From NCBI GenBank assembly GCA_964489885.1, contig CAZAZX010000006.1:1-64000 (forward strand): a stretch of 64,000 nucleotides of DNA, in the 5' to 3' direction. How positions within the stretch are numbered: position 1 is the first letter of the stretch; the number at the start of each line of letters is the position of its first letter. A program made the position numbers and the translations under genes. Below the pieces are notes generated by a model. That model was not told where the DNA came from. It was given only the letters and a program-made list of their open reading frames with translations, and made no database searches. Of the stretch, positions 36,708-45,042 are shown piece after piece. The stretch is from CAKOTZ01 sp964489885. Its GTDB lineage: Bacteria; Bacillota; Clostridia; TANB77; CAG-508.

Positions 36708-39642
36708 CTATTTTATTTCTTCCATAATATGTGCTTCAATAATGTCTCCTTCTTTAATGTCGTTCACATCTTCAATTTGCATTCCACATTCATAACCAGC
36801 TGCAACTTCTTTTGCATCATCTTTAAATCTCTTTAGTGAAACAAGTTTTCCTTCATGTATAACAACATTATCACGTATTACACGTACTATAGAATTTCTT
36901 GCAATTTTACCATCTGTTACATAGCATCCAGCAATTGTTCCTACATTTGAAACCTTAAATGTTTGTCTTACTTCTGCATTGCCAATAATAACTTCTTTGT
37001 ATTCTGGATCCCTTAATCCTTTCATAGCTTGTTCTACATCTTCAATAGCATTGTAAATTACAGAATACATCTTTAATTCTACTTCTTCTTTTTCTGCTAA
37101 ATCTTTTGCTATTGCATTTGGACGTACATTAAATGCTATAATAATTGCATTTGACACTTTAGCCAATGTAACATCTGATTCATTAACTCCACCTACACTT
37201 GCGTGGATAACTTTAACTTTAACTTCGTCATTAGATAACTTTTCTAATGAATCCTTTACAGCTTCAACACTACCTTGAACATCTGCTTTAACAATTAAGT
37301 TTAATTGTTTTAAATTGCCCTTTTCCATTTGACTAAATAAATTGTCCAAAGTAATTTTTGCATTTTGATTTAATTCTTTTTCTCTTTGTTGGCGTTTTCT
37401 TCTTTCAATTAAGTGTTTTGCCATTTTTTCGTCCTTAACTTCATAAAAAGTTTCGCCAACTGATGGAACTTCAGCCAAACCTGTTAACTCTACTGGTGTT
37501 GAAGGTCCAGCGGTTCTAACTTTAACTCCCTTATCATTTTTCATTGCTCTTATTCTACCAATTACAGAACCAACAACAATTGTATCTCCAACATCTAATT
37601 TACCTCTTTGTACTAATAAAGTAGTAACAACACCTTTATGGCTATCCAACTTAGCTTCAATAACAGTTCCCTTTGCCTGTTTATGAGGATTTACTTTTAA
37701 ATCTAACATATCTGCTTGTAATAGTACCATTTCAAGTAATGTATCTATATTTTGATGTTTCTTGGCTGAAATTGGTACAAATATTGTATCTCCTCCCCAT
37801 TCTTCTGGAATCAAATCATATTTTGTTAATTCCTGTTTTACTTTTTCAACATTTGCACCTTCAAGATCTATTTTATTTACAGCAACTATAATTGGAATTC
37901 CTGCAGCTTTTGCATGGTCTATAGCTTCAACAGTTTGAGGCATAACTCCATCATTTGCTGCGACAACCAAAATTGCAATATCTGTAATTTGAGCACCTCT
38001 AGCACGCATACTTGTAAATGCTTCATGTCCCGGTGTGTCTAAAAATGTAATTGATCTTCCATTTATATCAACTTTATAAGCACCAATATGTTGTGTAATT
38101 CCGCCAGCTTCACCACTTATTACATTTGTTGAACGAATTGCATCTAACAAAGATGTTTTACCATGATCAACGTGTCCCATAACAACAACAACTGGAGGTC
38201 TAGAAATTAGTTCATCTTCTTTATCTTCACTATCATCAAATAATATATCTTCTTCTTTTACTACTTCCTTTTTAGTTGCAGTTACACCAAATTCACTTGC
38301 AACTAAAAATGCTGTATCAAAATCTAGTTCCTTATTAATGGTAGCTAATATTCCGTAGTTCATTAATTTTTTTATAACTTCACTACTTGTTTTCTTCAAT
38401 TCCATAGCTAAATCTTTTACAGTAATTGTTTCTGGAATAGTAATATCAGTTAATTTGAATATTTTTTGCTTATTACGTGGTTCCTCTTTATTTTTTTGAT
38501 TTTTCTTTTTATTTTTTCTAGTTTTACTGCTTGAAAGATCATAATAATCGTACATTGAACCTTCATTGAACATATTAGAAAGTTGACGTTCTTGCTTTAA
38601 GCTATTTAACTTATTATTGCTAATATCATAATTATTTCCTTTTTTGTTTCTTTGAGGTCTTCTATTTTTTTCGTCATTTCTATTGTTTTTTTGCTTATCA
38701 ATCGCTTTATTTGCGTACTCAATTACAGTTTCTTTTTCTACAATATCTGATGCCATAATATTTTTAATATTTTTTTCAATACCTTTTTCATCTAAGACTC
38801 TGTTTTTATTGTTATATCCATTGTTTTTATTATATCCACCATTTTGATTGTTATTATTCTTATTAAAGCCATTACCGTTTCTATAATACCCATTGTTTTG
38901 GTTATTTCTACTATATACTCCGCCTTGATTTCTATTTTTAAATTGATTATTGCTTGAACGATTAAAAGTTTCTCTACCTTCGCCATGGAAACTTCTGTTA
39001 TTTCTATTATAAACACTATTTTGATTGTTGCGATTATTATTGAAATTCCTATTTCTTTCATTTCCATTACTTTGGTTATTACGGCTATTTTCTAGTTTAA
39101 TATTTTCTGTTTTCTTTTCTTGCTTTACTTCGTTTTCAATTTTTGGCTGGCTCATTTTCTTATTTTCATTTACCTCTTCTACTTTGTTATTGTTACTTTC
39201 TGCTACATTCTTTTTCGTCTTTATTCCAAATAGTTCACTTGCTGTAAGTGGCCTTGTCGGCTTATTTCTATAAACTATATTGTAATCTTTTTTTCTAGTT
39301 TGTTCTAAGTAATTTTCTTTTTTTCTAGTTTTTTCTTTCTTTTCATCTTTAGGTTCTTCATCCGCTATAATTACTTCTCTTCTAATAATAACATTCCCGA
39401 GTAGTGCTTTCTTTTTTACTTGCATCTTTTTTGTTTTCTGTCTTTTTATTTTCCGTTTTTTTCATTTCTTTATTTTTGAAGCTATCTTCTATTTTTTTAG
39501 CTATTTCTTCTGTAACTCCACTTAAATGGCTTTTTACATTAAATCCAAGTGAATTAGCTCTAGCTAAAACTTCTTTACTATTTAAGTTGAGCTTTTTTGC
39601 AATTTCATGAATTTTAATATTACCCAATAGCGTCACCCCCAT
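36708..39642 (-). CDS. infB: translation initiation factor IF-2, +1 shift at codon 82
   Basis: GTPase that brings initiator tRNA to the 30S subunit. The first frame (39642-39382) holds the IF2_N domain (IKIHEIAKKLNLNSKEVL) and a Lys-rich stretch, then stops. The second holds an Asn/Arg-rich linker, a second IF2_N, the G domain (VVVMGHVDHGKTSLLD, DTPGHEAF, NKID), domains II-III and the fMet-tRNA-binding C terminus. Between them codons 81-82 are ACT CGG. Skipping the C at 39399 reads Gly-Asn-Val-Ile-Ile-Arg-Arg-Glu, a segment common just before the linker in clostridial IF-2. Product ~977 residues. The start may be ATG 39642 or TTG 39627, which has GGGGGTG upstream. infB is essential, so decay is not plausible. 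Confidence 0.93.
39396..39402 (-). other. putative +1 frameshift site 4: ACT CGG G
   Basis: On the minus strand CGG is at 39399-39397 after ACT. Skipping the C at 39399 gives GGG (Gly) at 39398-39396, in frame with the IF-2 body. It is the only in-frame CGG in infB. Confidence 0.8.
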
Positions 39643-39943
39643 AAATTATTTTTTCAATACCATTAATAAAATTTTTATCTTTTATTGCAAATACTACTTT
39701 ATTTTCTTTACCAATTGCATGGCTTAAATCATCTTTTAATCCAATAGATAAATATTTCAAATTGTTCTTATCACATATAAATTTTACATTTTTTTTAGTT
39801 TTTTCTGATGCATCTTCTGCAACAATTACTAATTTTACTTTTTTGAATTTTATACTATCTAAAACTGCATCCATTCCACATACGACTTTTCCGCTTCTGG
39901 CTGCTAATCCTAGCAGACCATAAACTTTATTCAGATTTATCAA
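39620..39943 (-). CDS. ylxQ: L7Ae-family ribosome-associated protein YlxQ
   Basis: A 107-residue RNA-binding protein of the L7Ae/L30e family. Visible features: GLAARSGKVVCGMDAVLDSI and LVIVAEDASEKTKK. It overlaps ylxR by 17 nt upstream and infB by 23 nt downstream, the classic arrangement of this operon. Confidence 0.9.
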   Translation of the reverse strand: MINLNKVYGLLGLAARSGKVVCGMDAVLDSIKFKKVKLVIVAEDASEKTKKNVKFICDKNNLKYLSIGLKDDLSHAIGKENKVVFAIKDKNFINGIEKIIYGGDAIG

Positions 39944-40202
39944 TAATTACACCTCTTAGTTCATCATATATTTCATCACTAATATTAATTTCAAATGCAC
40001 GTTCTAATTTTTTTGTTTTTTTTGCTTTATTTAAACAATCTATGTTATCACAAATATAAGCTCCTCTTCCATTTAGTTTTCCTGTTCTGTCAAGCTTTAT
40101 TGTTCCATCGGTTGTCCTAACAATTCTAACTAACTCTCTCTTATCTTTTTTTGTATTACACCCTACACACGTTCTTTGTGGTTGTTTTTTCAAAGTATTC
40201 AC
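39927..40202 (-). CDS. ylxR: YlxR/RnpM RNA-binding protein
   Basis: A 91-residue protein with the family start PQRTCVGCNTKKDKRELVRI and GRGAYIC, with a Cys pair. In other Firmicutes RnpM binds and modulates RNase P. It lies 24 nt after nusA and overlaps ylxQ. Confidence 0.92.
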   Translation of the reverse strand: MNTLKKQPQRTCVGCNTKKDKRELVRIVRTTDGTIKLDRTGKLNGRGAYICDNIDCLNKAKKTKKLERAFEINISDEIYDELRGVIIDKSE

Positions 40203-40226
40203 CTCTTTTTAAAGTTTAGGTTTTTA

Positions 40227-41357
40227 TCATTCCTCAATACTTTCTGTAGTTTCTTGTTTTTCCTCTACATCTTCTACAATTTCTTCATCTTCATCCATTT
40301 TTTCTAATAATTCTCTAAATTGTGTTTCACTTTTTATATCAATTTTCCAATTTGTAAGCCTTGCAGCTAGTCTTGCATTTTGTCCAGATTTTCCAATTGC
40401 AAGTGAAAGTTGATCATCTGGAACAATTACCTGTGCTGTTCTTTCTTCTTTTATATCAACTGCTAAAACTTTTGCAGGTAACAATGCTGAAGAAATAAAT
40501 ATTGCTGGATCTTCATTCCATTCTATAACATCAATTTTTTCTCCATTTAACTCTGTAATAATATTTTGGATTCTTATTCCCTTTTGTCCTACACATGAGC
40601 CAACTGGATCAATATTAGGATTTTCAGAATATACAGCTACTTTACTCCTGTTTCCAGCATCTCTTGATACACTTTTTATTTCTATAACGCCTTCATATAT
40701 TTCAGGTATTTCAAATTCAAAAAGTTTTCGTACAAAGTCAGGATGACTTCTTGAAACAACTATTTGAGGATTTCCCTTTGCTCCCTTTGTTACATCTACT
40801 ACGTATACTCTTATTTTATCATTTACATGATATTGTTCTGTAGAAACTTGCTCCTTTAAAGGCATAACACCTTCAATTCTTCCTAAGTCTAAAAATATAA
40901 CATTTTTATCTACTTTTTGAATAATTCCTGTAAGAATTTCTCCTTTTCTATCTGTGTATTCAGAAAATATATATTCTCTTTCTGCTTCTCTTATTTTTTG
41001 AATAACAACTTGTTTTGCTGTTTGAGCAGCAATTCTTCCAAACTTCTTTGGGATTATTTCTACTTCTGCTGTATCTCCTATTTTATACTTTTTACTTATT
41101 TTTTTTGCATCTTCCAGAGAAATTTGTAAATTAGGATTTTCAACTTTATCTGTTACTTCTTTTAATGAATAAACATAGATTTGTCCTTCTTCCGCATCTA
41201 TTACAACTTTAACATTATCTGCAGAATCATAATTTTTCTTATATGCAGTAACAAGAGATGTTTCTAGTGATTCAATAAGATAGTCTTTTTTTATCCCTTT
41301 TTCTTTTTCTAATTCCTCCATTGCTAAAAGTAATTCTTTACTTTCTGATAATTTCAT
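40227..41357 (-). CDS. nusA: transcription factor NusA
   Basis: A 376-residue elongation/termination factor: N-terminal RNA polymerase-binding domain (1-~130), S1 domain (~135-200), and two KH domains including SCVGQKGIRIQNII and LAIGKSGQNARLAARLTNW. An acidic tail ends the protein, as in Firmicutes without the extra C-terminal repeats. It lies 19 nt after rimP. Confidence 0.96.
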   Translation of the reverse strand: MKLSESKELLLAMEELEKEKGIKKDYLIESLETSLVTAYKKNYDSADNVKVVIDAEEGQIYVYSLKEVTDKVENPNLQISLEDAKKISKKYKIGDTAEVEIIPKKFGRIAAQTAKQVVIQKIREAEREYIFSEYTDRKGEILTGIIQKVDKNVIFLDLGRIEGVMPLKEQVSTEQYHVNDKIRVYVVDVTKGAKGNPQIVVSRSHPDFVRKLFEFEIPEIYEGVIEIKSVSRDAGNRSKVAVYSENPNIDPVGSCVGQKGIRIQNIITELNGEKIDVIEWNEDPAIFISSALLPAKVLAVDIKEERTAQVIVPDDQLSLAIGKSGQNARLAARLTNWKIDIKSETQFRELLEKMDEDEEIVEDVEEKQETTESIEE

Positions 41358-41376
41358 TTTATTTCCTCCTTTTACT

Positions 41377-41832
41377 TTACCATTTATATACAGTCTTAAT
41401 TAATGCTATATTATTTCTATCAATATTTATGGTTTCATCATCTGTTTCTAATTGTATTTCGTCATCACTAAATTTTTTTAGTATTCCATCAATTATTTTG
41501 TTTTTGTTAATAGGTTTAAATAGTTTTATTTCAACTTCTTTATCTAAATTTGCTTCTAAATGTTTATCTTCTCTTAAAACTTTCTCAATACCTGTAGAAG
41601 ACACCTCTAAAAAATATTGTTCTTTTATAAAATCGTCTTTATCTAAAATCTCGGATACAATATTTGAAACTTTTTCACAATCATCTAGGCTTATTCCCTT
41701 TGGGCTATCCAAAAAAACTCTTAAATAATAATATTGTCCTTCTTTTGCATATATTACATCATATAGCTCATAACCTAATTCCGATATACTTTTTTCTATA
41801 AGCTTAGCAACCTTTTTTTCTAAACCAGTCAA
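41377..41832 (-). CDS. rimP: ribosome maturation factor RimP
   Basis: A 151-residue 30S maturation factor. Family features: GYELYDVIYAKEGQYYYLRVFLD and GISLDDCEKVS, with an Sm-like C-terminal half. First gene of the operon, starting with TTG at 41832 behind a strong AAGGAGGG. A hairpin precedes it in the leader. Confidence 0.93.
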   Translation of the reverse strand: MTGLEKKVAKLIEKSISELGYELYDVIYAKEGQYYYLRVFLDSPKGISLDDCEKVSNIVSEILDKDDFIKEQYFLEVSSTGIEKVLREDKHLEANLDKEVEIKLFKPINKNKIIDGILKKFSDDEIQLETDDETINIDRNNIALIKTVYKW

Positions 41833-41855
41833 AATAACCCTCCTTTATACCTTTT

Positions 41856-41880
41856 AAGAGCAGGCTTTTTGCCTGCTCTT
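41856..41880 (-). promoter_or_regulatory. leader hairpin upstream of rimP
   Basis: AAGAGCAGGC and GCCTGCTCTT form a perfect 10-bp stem with a 5-nt loop, about 10 nt before the rimP ribosome binding site. There is no T run behind it on either strand, so it is a leader structure rather than an obvious terminator. Confidence 0.55.
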
Positions 41881-41982
41881 ATGTTTCGTTATATATTGCT
41901 TTTCTATTATACCCTATTTTCAGCCATTTAGCAAGTTTTTTAGAAAAAAATTATTATTTATAAAGAAGAGGTCAAATGTGAG

Positions 41983-42145
41983 CAATTGGGGACGGAGGAT
42001 TTTAATCAATTGGGGACGGAGGATTTTAATCAATTGGGGACGGAGGATTTTTAATCAATTGGGGACGGAGGATTTTTGCTTATTTCCAATAAGCAAAAAT
42101 CCTCCGTCCCCAATTGATTAAAAATCCTCCGTCCCCAATTGATTA
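41983..42145. repeat. composite tandem and palindromic GGGGACGGAGG repeat
   Basis: Direct units starting CAATTGGGGACGGAGG occur at 41983, 42007, 42031 and 42056 (24, 24 and 25-nt spacing). The last two are mirrored by two inverted units, so 42027-42084 and 42088-42145 form a 58-bp near-perfect palindrome with a 3-nt centre. The core equals that of 118-176. This looks like a REP-like element that multiplied in place. Confidence 0.85.
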
Positions 42146-42166
42146 TTTAGCGCTTTATGCTATAAT
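42139..42166 (+). promoter_or_regulatory. promoter partly inside the repeat edge
   Basis: TTGATT (42139-42144), 16 nt, TATAAT (42161-42166). The -35 box is the last bases of the palindromic repeat. It drives the small membrane gene at 42239. Confidence 0.6.
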
Positions 42167-42195
42167 ATATATATATGGTATACATAGTTTTGTCA

Positions 42196-42518
42196 TGCTT
42201 TCGTATTATTATGTTTGGTGCAAAAAGAGGTGATTTTTATGCTTGGTTCGGAAATGGGATTTCCGATGTTTATCATCGTTTTTCTCCTTAAGATTTTCGC
42301 CCTTTTTTTGGTCTGGAAACTGGTAGTTTACATTGGGAAACGTGTGGACATCTCCAAATGGCTACCAAAAATTGCCTTGATTGTTGGTTGTGCGATTTAC
42401 GCATGGCTTACGATTACAGGCATTATCGAAATGAACGGTGATTTGATTTTCATCAGTTTCATCGTGCCGTGTTTTTTAGCTACAATGTATATAGTAACAA
42501 AATAACAATACGAAAGCA
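42196..42518. repeat. 12-bp inverted repeat flanking a single gene
   Basis: TGCTTTCGTATT (42196-42207) and AATACGAAAGCA (42507-42518) bracket the small membrane gene exactly. They could be ends of a cassette or a structured transcript; only one copy is visible. Confidence 0.45.
42239..42505 (+). CDS. small three-helix membrane protein, foreign composition
   Basis: An 88-residue protein with three hydrophobic helices (about 5-27, 36-55 and 62-82) and no recognised domain. GC content is well above that of its neighbours, as for thyX and the SleB-like gene. An in-frame TTG lies upstream at 42215, but GAGGTG sits at the right distance before the ATG at 42239. It has its own promoter, a flanking inverted repeat and a terminator. 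Function unknown. Confidence 0.7.
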   Translation: MLGSEMGFPMFIIVFLLKIFALFLVWKLVVYIGKRVDISKWLPKIALIVGCAIYAWLTITGIIEMNGDLIFISFIVPCFLATMYIVTK

Positions 42519-42519
42519 G

Positions 42520-42551
42520 AATGGAGTAGATGTTTATTTATCTACTCCATT
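42520..42551. terminator. bidirectional terminator
   Basis: AATGGAGTAGA and TCTACTCCATT form an 11-bp stem with a 10-nt loop. It overlaps the stop codon of the minus-strand sortase gene and ends the plus-strand small gene. Confidence 0.75.
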
Positions 42552-43261
42552 TCTCTTGCCTTAACTATAATTCTGTTTCCATTGATATTATTACACGTTA
42601 CTAAGGTTACTTCTCTTTTTCCATTTGTATCTTGATTTGTACATGATATGTCATCAATATTTGTTTCAAAAACCTTATAAATCTTATAATACTTGTAACT
42701 TCCCCTATTATCATAAATAGTTATTACATCCCCAGTTTTCAATTTTTCTATTTTGCTAAAAAATCTATTATCATCGTAATTATGTGCAGCAATACATAAA
42801 TTTCCAACTTCATTAGGATATGGTCCATAAAACCTACATGGAGATATTTTTAAATATTCATCATTAATAACTGATAGAATTGGATAACTTATTTTTATTC
42901 TATCTATTTTTATTATTCCTGTTACTAAGCTTTGGGAATCGTTATTTACATTTGAAACAGAATATGAATTATTTTTTGAATACAAAGTAGAAATATTATA
43001 TGTTTCTGATAAACTTTGAGATATTTTTTCATTCATAACTCTATTTCTATATTCATTAATATAAATAGAAAAAGACAATGTTATACCCATAACACAAATT
43101 ACTAAAAAACTAAAATATGCCCATATATGCTTATTCTCTTTTTTCTTTTTGTGGTGGGTCAGGTTCTTATATTTTCTTTTAATTGTTTTTTTATTGTTTA
43201 AATTTGTTACTAATATTTGATTCATAAACTTATTTTTAGCAAAATATTTAGTTATATGCAT
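42542..43261 (-). CDS. sortase paired with the LPKTG protein
   Basis: A 239-residue sortase. An unusually long basic N-terminal tail (~1-45) precedes the membrane helix (~47-68). Catalytic His160 is in AAHNYDD, Cys223 in TLVTC and Arg230 in NRIIVKA. It follows the LPKTG gene, with an intrinsic-terminator-like hairpin ending right at the annotated ATG. No ribosome binding site is evident before 43261, so the start is uncertain; a later Met13 is also possible. Confidence 0.88.
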   Translation of the reverse strand: MHITKYFAKNKFMNQILVTNLNNKKTIKRKYKNLTHHKKKKENKHIWAYFSFLVICVMGITLSFSIYINEYRNRVMNEKISQSLSETYNISTLYSKNNSYSVSNVNNDSQSLVTGIIKIDRIKISYPILSVINDEYLKISPCRFYGPYPNEVGNLCIAAHNYDDNRFFSKIEKLKTGDVITIYDNRGSYKYYKIYKVFETNIDDISCTNQDTNGKREVTLVTCNNINGNRIIVKAREME

Positions 43262-43292
43262 AAAAAAAAGAAGATAGCCTTTTTAGCTATCT
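43262..43292 (-). terminator. attenuator-like hairpin between LPKTG gene and sortase
   Basis: Minus strand AGATAGC and GCTATCT with a 7-nt loop, followed by CTTTTTTTT. The T run reaches the sortase start, so it probably gives partial termination and less sortase than substrate. Confidence 0.7.
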
Positions 43293-43304
43293 CCAAAAAT
43301 ATAA

Positions 43305-43790
43305 TTAATACTGAATACTATTATATTCTCTAATCTTTTTATAAGCAAAAATTGCTCCAGCAACACATGCTAACATAATAAATACTATTGAATAGTCAAT
43401 ACCTGTTTTAGGTAGTGAGCTATTTCCATAAGTAGATGTATTGTTTGTTTTGCTAGTATTTCCTGTACTACCACTCATTGTAGATGTAGAAATATTTTTA
43501 TTATTTGTACTTGGTGCACTAATTTGAGGTGTAGAAGGTGTTCCCGTAGTTCCAGTAGTACCAGTACCCGTAATTCCAGTAGTACCTGTACCCGTAATTC
43601 CAGTGGTACCTGTACCAGTAATTCCAGTTGTTCCTGTTGTGCCACTAGTACCTGTTGTTCCTGGAGTAGTTGTTGTAGCTGCTGAAGGCACTGTTGGAAC
43701 ACTTGTAGCAAATACCGCTGTTCCCATTTGCAATACAGCTAACATAACTATCATAACTAATAAAATTTTTACATTTTTCATTTTCAACAT
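43305..43790 (-). CDS. Thr/Gly-rich LPKTG surface protein
   Basis: A 161-residue protein: signal peptide (1-~29), a Thr-Gly-Ile repeat region (~45-85; TGITGTGT repeated), a Ser/Thr/Asn region, LPKTG at ~126, a hydrophobic helix and a short basic tail. It is likely a stalk-like or glycosylated wall protein, anchored by the sortase encoded downstream. AAGGAG precedes the ATG at 43790. Confidence 0.85.
   Translation of the reverse strand: MLKMKNVKILLVMIVMLAVLQMGTAVFATSVPTVPSAATTTTPGTTGTSGTTGTTGITGTGTTGITGTGTTGITGTGTTGTTGTPSTPQISAPSTNNKNISTSTMSGSTGNTSKTNNTSTYGNSSLPKTGIDYSIVFIMLACVAGAIFAYKKIREYNSIQY
43552..43623. repeat. three 24-bp tandem repeats in the LPKTG gene
   Basis: Units start at 43552, 43576 and 43600 with few differences and encode Thr-Gly-Ile-Thr-Gly-Thr-Gly-Thr. 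The copy number may vary between strains. Confidence 0.8.
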
Positions 43791-43932
43791 ATCTTTTGCT
43801 CCTTTTTAAAATTTTCTCATACATTTAGTATAAATAATCTACTATTATTTATACTACAAAAAGTAACAGAATGCAATACTTTTTTCATAATTTTATAAAA
43901 ATGTTTTGTATATTTTTGAAATTAATTCCATT

Positions 43933-45021
43933 TTATACATTAAATCTAAATAAAACAATGTCTCCATCTTGCATTATGTATTCCTTTCCTTCTGAACGGA
44001 TTAATCCTTTTTCTCTTGCAACCTGCATACTTCCACTTTTCACTAAATCATCATAAGACACAACTTCAGCTCTTATGAATCCTTTTTGAATATCTGTGTG
44101 AATTTTGCCTGCAGCTTCTGGTGCCTTTGTTCCTTTTTTTATTGTCCATGCTCTGACTTCAGGTTCCCCTGCTGTTAAGAATGACATTAATCCTAATAAA
44201 TCATAACTTGCTTTGATTACTTTGTCTAATCCAGATTCTTTAAGTCCTAATTCCTCAAGCATTTCTTTTTTATCATCTTTATCCAAGATTGTTAGTTCTT
44301 CTTCAATTTTTACACAAAGAGGAATAACTTGAGCATTTTCGTTTTTCGCATATTCTCTAACTAATTTTACATTTTCGTTATCTTCTTTTCCAATATCATC
44401 TTCAGAAATGTTTGCAATATAAAGAATTGGCTTTGCTGTTAAAAGTAATAATTCTTTAATAATTTCTTTATCTTCATCTGAAAAATCCATACTTCTTGCA
44501 GGTTTTCCATCTTCTAAATTTTGCTTAATCCTTTCTAATAGTTCAATTTCTATTTGATATTTTTTATCTGCTTTAAGCATTTTTTTTGCCTTATCAAGTC
44601 TTTTGTCTACTGTTTCTATATCTGCAAAAATTAATTCTAAATTAATAGTTTCTATATCTCTTATTGGATTAATGCTTCCGTCAACATGAACTATATTTGA
44701 ATCTTCAAAACAACGAACTACCTCAACAATGCTATCAACTTCACGTATATGTGATAAAAATTTATTTCCAAGTCCTTCACCTTTACTAGCACCCTTTACT
44801 AATCCAGCTATATCAACAAATTCAATAACAGCATGTGTTACTTTCTCTGGATTATACATTTTTGCTAATTCATCTAATCTTTCATCTGGTACAGGTACAA
44901 CTCCCACATTGGGTTCTATTGTGCAAAATGGATAATTTGCACATTCAGCACCCGCATTTGTTATAGCATTAAACATCGTACTTTTACCAACATTTGGTAA
45001 CCCAACAATTCCTAGTTTCAA
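43933..45021 (-). CDS. ychF: Obg-family ATPase YchF
   Basis: A 362-residue P-loop protein that prefers ATP and binds ribosomes. G1 GLPNVGKS (7-14), DIAGLVKGASKGEGLGNKFL as switch II, the NxxE-type specificity region ANISEDD, and a C-terminal TGS domain (EVRAWTIKKGTKAPEAAGKI). Full length. It lies 21 nt after pfkA in one operon. Confidence 0.95.
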   Translation of the reverse strand: MKLGIVGLPNVGKSTMFNAITNAGAECANYPFCTIEPNVGVVPVPDERLDELAKMYNPEKVTHAVIEFVDIAGLVKGASKGEGLGNKFLSHIREVDSIVEVVRCFEDSNIVHVDGSINPIRDIETINLELIFADIETVDKRLDKAKKMLKADKKYQIEIELLERIKQNLEDGKPARSMDFSDEDKEIIKELLLLTAKPILYIANISEDDIGKEDNENVKLVREYAKNENAQVIPLCVKIEEELTILDKDDKKEMLEELGLKESGLDKVIKASYDLLGLMSFLTAGEPEVRAWTIKKGTKAPEAAGKIHTDIQKGFIRAEVVSYDDLVKSGSMQVAREKGLIRSEGKEYIMQDGDIVLFRFNV

Positions 45022-45042
45022 TTAAAATTACTCCTTTTCTTG

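Noticed and set aside
14906..39402. The four C insertions as sequencing errors
   Set aside because: Not excluded, but random insertions would not always create an in-frame CGG before a conserved Gly; TGG occurs hundreds of times in the window without an inserted C.
41983..42145. Possible CRISPR array
   Set aside because: The units are directly joined with no unique spacers, and two of them are inverted, so it is a tandem palindromic repeat.
43552..43623. Repeat array that could be CRISPR-like or a satellite
   Set aside because: The 24-bp units are in frame and encode the Thr-Gly-Ile repeats of the LPKTG protein.
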